From contig NZ_JAJSAR010000001.1 in the NCBI RefSeq assembly GCF_021729085.1, forward strand, positions 1,302,001 to 1,366,000: 64,000 nt of DNA, given 5' to 3'. The DNA comes from Pseudohongiella sp. O18. GTDB lineage: Bacteria; Pseudomonadota; Gammaproteobacteria; Pseudomonadales; Pseudohongiellaceae. The notes under the pieces are model-generated. The model did not search any database and was not told the DNA's origin. It worked only from the letters and a program-made list of their open reading frames with translations. The position numbers and the translations under genes are program-made. How positions within the stretch are numbered: position 1 is the first letter of the stretch; every line of letters starts with the position of its first letter. This document shows, piece by piece, positions 20,050 to 29,236 of this stretch.

Positions 20050-21456
20050 TCAGGCTCTCCACTGGAATTGTGGGCTGGCAAGCAACAGCGTCAATGCCTG
20101 CGTTCTACTTTCGGAGCGTCGCACGGCGGTTTGCAGTGCCGAGTCGGCGGGCAGGATCAGGGGGGCAATTTCCCGGGCATCAAAGTCCGTGCCCACGGCG
20201 CCGCCGACCATGTTGATAAACTCGACGCGCTTCAGCAGGGCGTCTGGTCCTCCCCAGTGCTCAGCCTGTTCCGGCCAGCCGGCCGGGGAGGGCGCGGTAA
20301 ACGCACGCTGGTTAAAACTGGCCAGAGTGTCACTGAGGATTTTCAGGACCTCGTCACTCAATGGAACGCCGGGCAGCGCGCGTGTTGTGGAGACAATAAA
20401 GTCCTCGGCCGTTTTTAGTTTTTTCATGCTCGGATCCCAGGCTTCGTCCAGTTCCACCAGTGCCTGGTGTACGCTAGGCAGAGCGCCCTGCGTGTCGGCA
20501 AACACTTTGGCCAGTTTGTCGATAGCCGAGGCCGGCGGCTGATCCGCAATAAAGTGCCGTGCCAGCTTGCTGGCAATAAACCTGGCCGTGGACGGGTGAC
20601 GCGCAAGATCACGCAGCGCGCTGATACCCTGCTGCTGTCCGGTACCAAGATACGATTTGCCCAGCAGCTGCTGTGTGCCCGGTTCATGCAGCACCGGATA
20701 AAACACAAAGGCGCCGATCGTCGACTGCGGATTGGGCAGGTTGCCATTGCGCGTAGGCAGGTTCACCGTCCACCCGGTCAGAATCCGCGCCAGTGCGATG
20801 ACATCGTCCTGCGTATAACCGCCATCCACACCCAGGGTATGCAGCTCCAGTGTTTCGCGTGCATAGTTTTCATTCAGTCCCAGATTGTCGCGCTGCCGGG
20901 CGGCCGGAGAGTTGGGGCCGATGGAGCTGATATTATCCAGGTAGGTCAGCATCACCGGATGGCTGGCGACGCTGATCAGCATGTCCTCAAAGCGGCCATT
21001 GATATTGGCGCGAATGGCTTCGTTCTCGTAAGCCAGCCCCGCGTACAGAGTCGTCGGTTTGTTGGTCGCCAGCGAGATACTGAAATGATTGGACCAGAAA
21101 CGCACCAGACGTTCGGCAAACGGCGTGTCCGACTCGATGGCCACGGCCAGCCGCTGGTTGGACTGGTCCGCAAACATCCTTGCATTGCGCTCGCGAATCT
21201 CGCGCAGCGGTCGCACCTCATTGGCGCTGATCTGGCCATCCTGCTGAATCATCTGTCGGGTACGGTAGTCGTCGTTGGCCTGTTCGATCAGGCGGGCCGA
21301 ACTTTCCATGCCTTGATAGCGCGGCGGCTGGCGGTCGGCCAGGGGCAACTGAGCCAGCAGCCAGGCCCGTGGATCGGGTTCTATCTCGGTCAGTTCACCG
21401 GGTTGCAGTCCCAGCCCGAATTTGTTCGCAGCGATAAAGGGTGAGTAGGTCGCCAT
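20050..21456 (-). CDS. DUF1800 family protein
   Basis: 468 residues. Helical protein with family landmarks: WSNHFSIS, LTYLDN, NENYARETLELHTLGVDGGYTQDDVIALARILTGW, GTQQLLGKSYLG and RHFIADQPP. It opens the two-gene minus-strand operon and its TGA is one base from the DUF1501 start, so translation is coupled. No conventional signal peptide is seen at this start (MATYSPFIAANKFGLGLQPG), as is common in the family. Function unknown; presumed to act with the Tat-exported partner. Confidence 0.92.
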   Translation of the reverse strand: MATYSPFIAANKFGLGLQPGELTEIEPDPRAWLLAQLPLADRQPPRYQGMESSARLIEQANDDYRTRQMIQQDGQISANEVRPLREIRERNARMFADQSNQRLAVAIESDTPFAERLVRFWSNHFSISLATNKPTTLYAGLAYENEAIRANINGRFEDMLISVASHPVMLTYLDNISSIGPNSPAARQRDNLGLNENYARETLELHTLGVDGGYTQDDVIALARILTGWTVNLPTRNGNLPNPQSTIGAFVFYPVLHEPGTQQLLGKSYLGTGQQQGISALRDLARHPSTARFIASKLARHFIADQPPASAIDKLAKVFADTQGALPSVHQALVELDEAWDPSMKKLKTAEDFIVSTTRALPGVPLSDEVLKILSDTLASFNQRAFTAPSPAGWPEQAEHWGGPDALLKRVEFINMVGGAVGTDFDAREIAPLILPADSALQTAVRRSESRTQALTLLLASPQFQWRA

Positions 21457-21607
21457 GATGCTCTTCAGTTCTCATTATTGGGGAACACATCAGAGTATAC
21501 GGCGGCCTTGTTGTTTTCCGTCGCGGGGTATTGAAAAAAATATTTTCGGCTGGGTCATGCAGGCTGCTGGATTGTGGGTCGAGGCTCAAGGGCTTGTGCC
21601 GGGCGCT

Positions 21608-22225
21608 CTAATTCTGGTGTAAGGATCTGGTTCTGTGTTCATGCTGCCCCGGCATATGCCAGGCGTAAACCAGCAGCCATAGACTGTTCACCAGGATCTC
21701 CGCTTTCTGCGCCAGAGAGGTGGTGCCAATGTCGTAATCTGTCTCGCCGTTCCAGACCAGGATCACAAAGGTGCTGGTAGTCAGCGTGGCGATGATGGCG
21801 GTAAATTTGAACAGCGGATCATCGCGGTGCAAAAACACTCGCAGCCAGAGAAACAGCGGGAACAGACCGAGCTGCATGGCGGCCCCCAGATTGTGCGGAA
21901 ACCGAATGTGATAGGGAAAGTATGCAACCAGCATCACACCCAGGGCTGCCTGGGTCAGCAGGAAAACGGACAGCAGGTCACCGGCCGAGCGGCGCCACTG
22001 GTAAAGCCGGAATGCAATCAACAGCTGGGCCAGGCCAATGGCGTAGAAGCCGGTGACCAGCAGCCAGCCAGCGGGGCCGACCGCGTAGATGCTCAGGTTG
22101 CGTTCCCACAGGACCAGGTCATCGCGCACGATGTGAACAATCACGGCCGTGATGCCAAACCACAGCACCAGCGCAAAGCTGAGCTGGCGGTAAAGCGCGT
22201 CCGAAGATAATTTTAATTCCGACAT
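21608..22225 (-). CDS. Six-helix membrane protein, DUF998-like
   Basis: 205 residues with six hydrophobic segments (about 14-34, 47-75, 84-106, 113-132, 140-160, 170-190), typical length and layout of DUF998 inner-membrane proteins, which have no known function. The pattern GPAGWLLVTGFYAIGLAQLLIAF and AYFPYH...HNLGA fits that family. The ribosome site is weak. It is a separate unit 151 bases upstream of the DUF1800/DUF1501 operon in the same direction. Confidence 0.72.
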   Translation of the reverse strand: MSELKLSSDALYRQLSFALVLWFGITAVIVHIVRDDLVLWERNLSIYAVGPAGWLLVTGFYAIGLAQLLIAFRLYQWRRSAGDLLSVFLLTQAALGVMLVAYFPYHIRFPHNLGAAMQLGLFPLFLWLRVFLHRDDPLFKFTAIIATLTTSTFVILVWNGETDYDIGTTSLAQKAEILVNSLWLLVYAWHMPGQHEHRTRSLHQN

Positions 22226-22355
22226 ACTGAGGGTGGTGCTTTTTAGTCAATATACCGGCTGATTAAACATGAATAAGGGCAGGCCCGCTATAGCGTGATG
22301 CCGGCAGTCTCTGGTGGGGGCTGAAAGTGATGTACCCGGACAAGACTGAATAGAG

Positions 22356-22380
22356 GCAAGGGCCGGTAGCCGGCCCTTGC
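22356..22380. terminator. Perfect 11-bp hairpin near the end of the TSP3-type gene
   Basis: GCAAGGGCCGG (22356-22366), three-base loop TAG, and CCGGCCCTTGC (22370-22380). Lies 36 bases past the stop of the minus-strand gene ending at 22417. The stem is very stable but neither side has a clear T-tract, so termination is likely Rho-assisted or the hairpin protects the 3-prime end. Confidence 0.55.
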
Positions 22381-22416
22381 TGGACACAGTGGAACGACTG
22401 GCGTTCTCTGTTCGGG

Positions 22417-23385
22417 CTACTTGCCTTTGCCGTTGCCTTTTTCCTTGGATTTGGCGATGGCACTTTGTATCTTGCCCTTTTCCCTGCCTGTGATCGTACC
22501 GTCACTGACAATAGCATTCAAAAAGTGCGCCACGCCGCTCACCAGGCTACCGTGGCGCTCCGCTACCAGTTGAATCTCGACAATCATATCGGTGATGGTG
22601 CAGCCGTTTTCCAGCAGAGTATTTTTAACGCCTGTGTTGCTATTGCCGATGACCACCGTAGCCGCCAGGTCCGAACCGACACAGGCATCTTCGCTGTCGG
22701 AAATACCGTCGCCGTCGGTATCGCCGCCGCCAAATGTGTCAAACGCGCCATACATGTAGTTGTAAATGCCACCCGAGTAGAACTCCATATACGCAGTGTT
22801 GTCAGTCCAGTCCAGGCTGTCGCTCAGGTCCGGGTAGGATAATGCATCTTCGGACAGATCCAGAGTGGTGTTGTCATCGAACTGTTGCCAGCTGCCCACA
22901 TACGCGTACTCGTATTGATAGACGGGAGAGTAGGTCGTGCTGTTTCGGTAGAAATACTCAGTCATGTGGCTGTTGTACCCATAATAGGGGCCATAATTCA
23001 GCGCCTCAGACAGGGCATAGTTGGTGCCGTAATCAGGCGTTTGAATTCCGTGTTGGTACTCGTTGACCAGATTTCCGCTGGCGTCGAACACCTGAAATTC
23101 GATAGACACCACCGCGTTTTCCCAGATTTTATGGGAGTGGCTGTAGTAGGGCTGATTGCTGTAAGTGTAGAACTGAAAGGGAACCGATGGCGTGTGTGTC
23201 ACAGTTGCTGTGAAGCTACCATCATAGAGATAATTATATTCTCCCGTCTGCGAATCGGAATAGTACGCGTAATACAGCGGGCCACTGACCGTGAAGGTTT
23301 CCTGGGCAATTGCAAAGCTGGAGCAGCCGAGCGCCACAGCAGTGGCCAGTGCTACTAAGGGGCTTGTTTTTATTGGAGTTTTCAT
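22417..23385 (-). CDS. Secreted Tyr-rich protein with thrombospondin type 3-like calcium motif
   Basis: 322 residues from the ATG at 23385, chosen because AAGGAC lies upstream and a signal peptide (LVALATAVALGCSSFAIAQ) follows; the frame stays open 81 codons further up without a ribosome site. The mature N-terminal half is rich in Tyr/Ser/Asn and beta-strand-like (GPLYYAYYSDSQTGEYNYLYDG). Around residue 215 comes DTDGDGISDSEDACVGSD, a thrombospondin type 3-like calcium-binding unit with a Cys pair, then a helical basic tail (KGKIQSAIAKSKEKGNGKGK). Function unknown; probably extracellular or surface-bound. Confidence 0.75.
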   Translation of the reverse strand: MKTPIKTSPLVALATAVALGCSSFAIAQETFTVSGPLYYAYYSDSQTGEYNYLYDGSFTATVTHTPSVPFQFYTYSNQPYYSHSHKIWENAVVSIEFQVFDASGNLVNEYQHGIQTPDYGTNYALSEALNYGPYYGYNSHMTEYFYRNSTTYSPVYQYEYAYVGSWQQFDDNTTLDLSEDALSYPDLSDSLDWTDNTAYMEFYSGGIYNYMYGAFDTFGGGDTDGDGISDSEDACVGSDLAATVVIGNSNTGVKNTLLENGCTITDMIVEIQLVAERHGSLVSGVAHFLNAIVSDGTITGREKGKIQSAIAKSKEKGNGKGK

Positions 23386-23739
23386 TGAGCGTAGTCCTTT
23401 AATAATATTGGATTTTTTGTAGATGTTGAATATCCATTTCCTAACGACTACTCCCACAGATCGATACTGCGTTGTGCAATCACTGCCGCCGCCTGGCATG
23501 TTAATTCGACTGTGTTGATCGTGTGTGCTGGAATACGTCACACAGATTTCGAGTCCGAAACATGCGTAAAACGTTGAGGAGACTGGGTGAGACTGAATCA
23601 TGGTACTGCCCGGCAGCCAGCACCTCAATACACCTTAAGGTTGAAATCCGGTGTGGTTGCGGGCTGCTTGACCGACCCTTAGGTGTCTGTGAATATTCCG
23701 GGTCGACCTGCTGCCGTCCAAATAATTAGGAGAGTCCTG
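23386..23739. other. Divergent intergenic region
   Basis: 354 bases between the divergent TSP3-type gene and the M20-like gene; must carry both promoters. Only short open frames without ribosome sites are present. No hairpin, repeat or RNA gene was recognised. Confidence 0.4.
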
Positions 23740-24981
23740 ATGCTCAAGATGTCTAATATCAGCCTTGTGTTTTTGCTATTGGTGCCTATGGCATTGCAGG
23801 CGCAGCCCCGACCTTTAGATCTGGCGCTGGCCGACCCGGCCGTGCAGCAGGGGCTGGTGCAGATAGAGCAGAGCGCCGACCTGTCTGCCCGGCAACTGGT
23901 GCAGATTGGTGGCATCATATCACCGTCTGGTCAGGAACACGAGCGCGCGGCGGCAGTGGCCGAGCTGATGCGCGAGATGGGCCTGAGCGATGTGTCTGTG
24001 TCAGACGCGCCAAATGTCACAGGCCGCATTCCGGGTCGCTCCGGCCAGGCGCTGGTTTTCGTTTCCACGCTGGATGATCTGGCCACCGTCGCCGAGCATC
24101 AGCGCGCTGCCGATGGTCCGCCGGTCATCGACGGCGATCGCGTTGTCGGTCCTGGCACCAACACCTCACTGACCACCATCGCCATGCTCTCCGCCGCCCG
24201 TGCCCTGCTGGACCAGCAACTGGTGCCGGAGCACGATCTGGTATTTGCCGCGGTGGCGCAGGAAGAAACCGGCCTGCTGGGTATGAAGTCGCTATACGCC
24301 GACTACCGTGACCAGGCGATTGCTTTTGTGGACATCCTGGGCGAGGGCAGCAGCATCAGCTATGGCGCACTGGGTATTCACTGGTGGCGCGTACATGCTG
24401 AAGGCCCGGCCGGGCACACGCTCAACGGCGGGCTGCCTAACGTCAATCAGGGCATTGGCCGCGCCGTGGATCGCATTCTGCAGATCCAGGATCCACAGCT
24501 TCACGATCATCGCCGCACGCGCCTGAATGTCGCCATGCTCAACAGCGGTGCGGTGTTTAACCACAAGCCCGAAACGGGCTGGTTCTCACTGGATGTGCGG
24601 TCGCTGGACCCGGAGCACATCGAGTCAATGGAGAGCCAGGTGCGCCAGATACTCAGCGATGTTACTGAGGAGCTGGGTATCACTTTTCGCATGGAACCGT
24701 TTTCCATGATGCCACCCGGCCAGATCGACGGGGCCCGCGACAGTGATCTGGTGCAGACCTCGCTGGACATCTCCGACTATCTGGGCTCCACACCCAGTCT
24801 GTCCAATGCGGGTTCTGCCAACCTTAACGTCGCCATTGCCGGCGGCACCCTGGCCATTGGCATTGCCAGCGAGCGCGGTGGTCAGCGCGGCTTTGCCGAT
24901 GAATGGGCCAGCATTGAGGTCATGCAGCGCACGGCCAAAAACGTGTTTTTGACTGCAGTGATCATGGGCGGGGTGGATTAG
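23740..24981 (+). CDS. M20-family peptidase-like protein lacking metal-ligand histidines
   Basis: 413 residues from the ATG at 23740 (AGGAGAG upstream; signal peptide LVFLLLVPMALQAQ). The fold is M20: the acidic EE pair (E175-E176 in AVAQEETGLLG), DILGEG, the dimer-interface AEGPAGHTLNGGLPNVN and the final GGTLAIG. However the usual HxD motif reads STLDD (Thr110 in place of His), the bridging-Asp motif reads GPGTNTSLT instead of GxGxxDxK, and the C-terminal HxxxE reads GFADEW with no His. Metal binding is therefore probably lost: an inactive or divergent relative, exported to the periplasm. Confidence 0.82.
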   Translation: MLKMSNISLVFLLLVPMALQAQPRPLDLALADPAVQQGLVQIEQSADLSARQLVQIGGIISPSGQEHERAAAVAELMREMGLSDVSVSDAPNVTGRIPGRSGQALVFVSTLDDLATVAEHQRAADGPPVIDGDRVVGPGTNTSLTTIAMLSAARALLDQQLVPEHDLVFAAVAQEETGLLGMKSLYADYRDQAIAFVDILGEGSSISYGALGIHWWRVHAEGPAGHTLNGGLPNVNQGIGRAVDRILQIQDPQLHDHRRTRLNVAMLNSGAVFNHKPETGWFSLDVRSLDPEHIESMESQVRQILSDVTEELGITFRMEPFSMMPPGQIDGARDSDLVQTSLDISDYLGSTPSLSNAGSANLNVAIAGGTLAIGIASERGGQRGFADEWASIEVMQRTAKNVFLTAVIMGGVD

Positions 24982-25005
24982 CAGCGGGACGATGAAGGCG
25001 GCCGG

Positions 25006-25179
25006 TCAGGAGGACTTGTTCAGCTCTTCCAGCTGCGCGTAGATCGCTTCCGCCTCTTCCTGCAGGGCGGAATAAGCGCGGATGTCGCCGTTGCGCTGTG
25101 CCTTCATGGCCTCGGACAACTTGTCTTCGTAGGCTTTTTGCAATTTTTTCTGGGGGTCGGCTTTAAACAGATTAAACAT
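25006..25179 (-). CDS. DUF6435 family small protein
   Basis: 57 residues, MFNLFKADPQKKL at the start, then QKAYEDKLSEAMKAQRNGD and ALQEEAEAIYAQLEEL. This is the complete length and pattern of the small, highly charged, helical DUF6435 family (MFxLFKxDPxKKLxKxYxxKLxEAMxAQRNGDIR), common in gammaproteobacteria. AGGAC lies upstream of the ATG at 25179. It is convergent with the M20-like gene, 24 bases from its stop. Function unknown. Confidence 0.88.
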   Translation of the reverse strand: MFNLFKADPQKKLQKAYEDKLSEAMKAQRNGDIRAYSALQEEAEAIYAQLEELNKSS

Positions 25180-25443
25180 AGTGGCGTCCTGAAAGTTATC
25201 ACCATTGAGCGATGGTCTCGAGAATGGTACGGCTAAAGTGCCGATGCAGATTGTGGGAGACCCGCGAACTGACAGGTATAAAAACGTAAAACCACTTGAA
25301 AAATTTTCTCAGCGGCGAGAAACTCTAGCAGTTACAGTATGTTGATGGCGAAGCCTGCAAAGCGTCCAAGCTTGATGTCCCCGTCAGATAATTGCTCACA
25401 TAAAATGCCAGCTATATCGTCTAATAAAAATAGGACAACAAAA

Positions 25444-27777
25444 ATGCGTCACTATCTAAACAGCGTGTTTCGGCTCGGTGTCGGAATTTCCCTACTCTTT
25501 ACAGGCAGCGCCCTGGCCCAGGACCTCAGTGGTGATGGTCTGGTGGATGCGGTGTTCGCTCAGGATGTCTATAACGATCAGGTCTGCGCCGGCGACGGGG
25601 CGGGTAATTTCGCCTGCGAAGCGATAGACAAGTTTTATGAGGGCACCAATGTCGAGCCCGAGACGATTCCTGGCGTGACCACGATGGCCGTGGCACTGGG
25701 TGACGTGGATGGTAACGGGGCTACTGACGCGGTATTCGCGGTGCTTGCCAAGTCGTATGCTCAGGAAAACTTTCAAAACTACATCTGTTATGACGTTGGT
25801 CAGGACGATCAGCTGTGTCTGCCTATGGCCTACAGCTTCCTGTCGGACACCTTTGACAGCAATGGGGCGCGCATCCTGTACCGCAGTGCCGATGTCGCGT
25901 TGGGTGATTTTAACGGTGACGGCCTGCTGGAGCCGATTTTCGCCAATAACAGCGCCACCCAGGCAAACAGCATTTGCCCTAACATCCCGGCCACAGGCGG
26001 GGTCAACTGCCTCCCAATTCAGGGTGAAAACTATGTCTCCACCGGTGTTGCGGTCGGCGACCTGAATGGTAATGGCAGACTGGATGCGGTATTCGCCAAT
26101 AGCAACGGCCCGGTTCGCAAATGCATGAATAACGGCGCCATGAGCTCAAGCAATACCGGCCTGGTGTGCAGTGATGTGCTTAACTTCGGTAGCAGCGCCT
26201 ACATTTACAAAGTTGAGGCTGGTGATCTGGACGGCGACGGTGATGTTGACCTGGTGATGGCCGGCTGGCCAGACAATCAGGTCTGTCTTAACGACGGTAG
26301 CGGCAACTTCAGTTGCAGTACAGTTGCGACCTCTGCCAATAACCTGGCCATTGGCGACGTGAACAATGATGGTATTCCAGACCTGGCGTTTGCTGCCTCT
26401 GGTGCTGACCCGATCTGTCTGGGTAATGGCGACGGTACCTTCAATTGTGCAGGTAGTCTGAACGATACCCGCAACTCCGAAGCAGTCGCGCTGGGTGACG
26501 TCAACGGCGACGGATATCTGGATGCGGTGCTGGCGAACTTTTTTGCGCGGGCCAGTGTCTGTCTGGGAGATGGCACAGGCAGCTTTAGCTGTTCAGCATC
26601 CGTAGCAAGCTCCGTAATCATTGCGAAGGACGTGGCGCTTAGCGGCCGCTCCGCTTCCCTGAACATCAGCACGGATTTCAGTGGCGCATTCCCTGCGGAT
26701 CTGGAAGATAGTGCCAGCGCTTACGCCGTAGAAGGTGGTGTACTTATCAAAACGTCGCCGTCCGCCAATAAGGACGACCGGCAGTATGTCCGCAGCCAAC
26801 GCTCGGACTACAACACAGTCGATTTCCTGGCCGAAGTGTCGTTCACAACGGCCGACCCTGCCAACCCGATGCATTTTATCGGCATGGGCCCGGGTCAGCG
26901 CGTTGGCTTCTTCAATGAACCCACAGGCATCCTGTTCCGCATTCATCCGCCCGGACTGGCCGGAGGTGGCGTGGATGTGGGTTACCGCACGAGTTCTGAT
27001 GCCCAGTTCACATATGGCATTGGCAACATCACTGGAGCTGGCCCGCATCGTGCGCAGATTCTCAAGCGTGGTAATAACCTGAGCCTGTCCATAGACGTGG
27101 GTTACGACGAGAGCGCTGGTTTTGTAGCAGACATGACGCAGACCGTGTCACTGACTGCTCTGGGCAGCTACCTGGTTGCCAGCAACAGCCACATCTACTT
27201 TGGTACCTCGTCCACGTTTGATTACTATGATGACCTGAGTGTGACGGTACTGGAGTCTCTTGACCAGCCGCCAGTGATCACAGTGCCCGGCGATCTGACT
27301 TTTGAAGCAGAGTCGCTGTTGTTTAACAAGGTCGTTTCCGAGTCCGCGCTGATCGAGTACGAAGTCAGCGCTGTGGATCCAGAAGACGGCCCCCTGACCG
27401 CAGTCTGCACACCACGTTCCGGTGTGTCGGTAGCCCCTGGCGAAACCACGGTTCGCTGCACGGCAACCGACAGCGCAGGTAATGTGACCGAGACAAGTTT
27501 CAAGATCACGGTGCTGAGTGCCGCCGATCAGGTGACCGCGCTGAGCACATCAATCGCCGGACTGGATGCCAAACTGGTCAACCAGTTCTCTGGCAAGATC
27601 AACGACGCACTGGCGCAGTTGAACAGTGGCAATCTGCAGTCTGCCAAGGGCAACCTGGGCGCACTGAACAATCAGATCAATGCAGCAGTGAAGTCCAAGA
27701 AGCTGTCCAGCACCGAAGGTCAGGCGCTGACAGATGCCGTCAATAAATTGATCGGTAAGCTACAGATCGCCAAGTGA
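25444..27777 (+). CDS. Secreted FG-GAP/VCBS repeat protein with HYR domain
   Basis: 777 residues from the ATG at 25444 (AGGAC upstream; signal peptide ending GSALAQ). Residues about 20-400 consist of repeated FG-GAP/VCBS units with DxDGDG-type calcium loops (ALGDVDGNGATDAVFA, GDLDGDGDVDLVMAG, ALGDVNGDGYLDAVLA), folding as a beta-propeller. About 410-625 is a lectin/concanavalin-like region, about 630-715 a HYR domain (VPGDLTFEAES, CTATDSAGNVTETSF), and the last 75 residues a helical FIMAH-like tail. Probably an extracellular adhesin or matrix protein. A strong terminator follows. Confidence 0.85.
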   Translation: MRHYLNSVFRLGVGISLLFTGSALAQDLSGDGLVDAVFAQDVYNDQVCAGDGAGNFACEAIDKFYEGTNVEPETIPGVTTMAVALGDVDGNGATDAVFAVLAKSYAQENFQNYICYDVGQDDQLCLPMAYSFLSDTFDSNGARILYRSADVALGDFNGDGLLEPIFANNSATQANSICPNIPATGGVNCLPIQGENYVSTGVAVGDLNGNGRLDAVFANSNGPVRKCMNNGAMSSSNTGLVCSDVLNFGSSAYIYKVEAGDLDGDGDVDLVMAGWPDNQVCLNDGSGNFSCSTVATSANNLAIGDVNNDGIPDLAFAASGADPICLGNGDGTFNCAGSLNDTRNSEAVALGDVNGDGYLDAVLANFFARASVCLGDGTGSFSCSASVASSVIIAKDVALSGRSASLNISTDFSGAFPADLEDSASAYAVEGGVLIKTSPSANKDDRQYVRSQRSDYNTVDFLAEVSFTTADPANPMHFIGMGPGQRVGFFNEPTGILFRIHPPGLAGGGVDVGYRTSSDAQFTYGIGNITGAGPHRAQILKRGNNLSLSIDVGYDESAGFVADMTQTVSLTALGSYLVASNSHIYFGTSSTFDYYDDLSVTVLESLDQPPVITVPGDLTFEAESLLFNKVVSESALIEYEVSAVDPEDGPLTAVCTPRSGVSVAPGETTVRCTATDSAGNVTETSFKITVLSAADQVTALSTSIAGLDAKLVNQFSGKINDALAQLNSGNLQSAKGNLGALNNQINAAVKSKKLSSTEGQALTDAVNKLIGKLQIAK

Positions 27778-27799
27778 TCTAAGCCTTAGCCAAAACGAA

Positions 27800-27842
27800 G
27801 CCCCTGCCGTATGATTGCAAAATACGGCGGGGGTTTTCTTTT
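27800..27842 (+). terminator. Rho-independent terminator after the FG-GAP gene
   Basis: Stem CCCCTGCCGTAT (27801-27812) with ATACGGCGGGG (from 27822), one bulge, followed by a T-rich run (27834-27842). Confidence 0.88.
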
Positions 27843-27895
27843 GGGCCCTTCCCAGGGTTTCGTAACCTTTTCCGATTCTGCTCAATGGTAACTGC

Positions 27896-28837
27896 ATGGC
27901 GGTCACAGCTTTTACTCAACTCGCCTGCCCACTGGATGGCGAGCCATTACAGCGCGAAGATAACACCTGGCGCTGTTCAAAAGGCCACAGCTTTGATGTT
28001 GCCAGGCAGGGCTACGTCAATCTGCTGCCGGTGCAAAACAAACGTTCACGCGATCCGGGTGACAGCAAGGCCATGGTGGTCGCACGTCAGGAATTTCTGG
28101 CAGCGGGTTTTTATCAACCAATTGCCCAAGCGGTTGCTGGCGCAATACTGAACGGTGTGACGTCATCGGCCACGCTGAATTGTCTGGATGCCGGATGTGG
28201 TGAGGGCTATTACCTGCGTCAGCTGGCTGCGCAGTGTCAGCCCGATCAATCCCTGACGGTGTTAGGTCTGGATATCTCCAAGTGGGCCGTGCAGGCAGCC
28301 GCCCGCCAGGACAGGCATGTGCAACATTCAGAGGCAGCGTCGGTGTCCGGGCAGGGGGCCGCACCAGTATCCGATGCCGGGACCAAAAACGTATCATGGG
28401 TGGTAGGCAACAACGCCAACCTTCCAGTCTTGCCTGCCACGCTGGATCGCATACTCTGCATGTTTGGTTTTCCTGGGTACCCGGAGTTTCTGCGGGTGTT
28501 AAAACCGGGTGGCAAACTGCTGATGGTCGACGCTGGTGCGGATCATCTGCGGGAGCTGCGTGAGATCATTTACCCGACGCTCAAACCGGCCCGGCCGCCA
28601 CAGAACCAGGCACCCGCCGGTTTTGTGATGGGAGACATACAACAGCTGAGATTTTCGGTACGCTTGCCTGACGCAAAGCAGATCGGCAATCTGCTGGTCA
28701 TGACACCCCACCTGTACCGGGCCAGCGCAGAAGGGCGAGCCCGCGCCGAGCAGCTGACCGAGCTGCAGCTGACCGTGGATGTCCGACTGACGACCCTGAT
28801 AAAAGACCCGGTGGCAGCCGACCCTGATCAACAATGA
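27896..28837 (+). CDS. rlmA: 23S rRNA (guanine-N1)-methyltransferase, RlmA type
   Basis: 313 residues. The N-terminal zinc-ribbon (CPLDGEPL...WRCSKGHSFDVARQGYVNLLP) and the following HxxDSKxMVxARxxFLxxGxY-like stretch (PGDSKAMVVARQEFLAAGFY) are diagnostic of RlmA, which methylates G745 of 23S rRNA helix 35 using S-adenosylmethionine. The SAM motif is LDAGCGEGYYLRQLA. A short low-complexity insertion (about 140-165) follows KWAVQAAARQ. Seven bases separate it from the next small gene. Gammaproteobacteria carry the G745 (type I) version. Confidence 0.93.
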   Translation: MAVTAFTQLACPLDGEPLQREDNTWRCSKGHSFDVARQGYVNLLPVQNKRSRDPGDSKAMVVARQEFLAAGFYQPIAQAVAGAILNGVTSSATLNCLDAGCGEGYYLRQLAAQCQPDQSLTVLGLDISKWAVQAAARQDRHVQHSEAASVSGQGAAPVSDAGTKNVSWVVGNNANLPVLPATLDRILCMFGFPGYPEFLRVLKPGGKLLMVDAGADHLRELREIIYPTLKPARPPQNQAPAGFVMGDIQQLRFSVRLPDAKQIGNLLVMTPHLYRASAEGRARAEQLTELQLTVDVRLTTLIKDPVAADPDQQ

Positions 28838-28844
28838 GGACTGT

Positions 28845-29123
28845 ATGAAAGAGCAATTGAGATCCATTTTTGCGCCGGTGCTGGCCTATTTCGAGAAAGG
28901 TGAACCGGCCGCCAGCTACCGACCCTCGCATCGCAAAGTGCTGCTGGCGCTGGGACTACTGTTTTTGCCATTGTGCGCGGTGTCCACGTATCTGGCGTTC
29001 ACGTCTGGGCAGCTGGCATCGCTGATTCCTGCCGTGATCTTTGGCCTGGTGAGTCTGGTCAGTCTGGTGGTGGCCACGCTGGGCAATGATACCGCGGTGG
29101 CGCGGATCTGGGGCTTGAAGTAA
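28845..29123 (+). CDS. Small two-helix membrane protein
   Basis: 92 residues, GAGGA before the ATG. Two hydrophobic segments (about 32-50 and 55-80: VLLALGLLFLPLCAVSTYLAF, LASLIPAVIFGLVSLVSLVVATL) with the short positive N-terminal part facing the cytoplasm. It starts 7 bases after rlmA and is presumably co-transcribed. No family recognised. Confidence 0.75.
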   Translation: MKEQLRSIFAPVLAYFEKGEPAASYRPSHRKVLLALGLLFLPLCAVSTYLAFTSGQLASLIPAVIFGLVSLVSLVVATLGNDTAVARIWGLK

Positions 29124-29236
29124 GTCGCCCAGACTCGTTAAGCGCCGCTTGATTGCACGCTTGACCGCCTCCGCGAGCTCTGTGAATATCCAAGGCCAGC
29201 CCGACTAAAAAGAATTATCCATCGGAGAATCCACGC

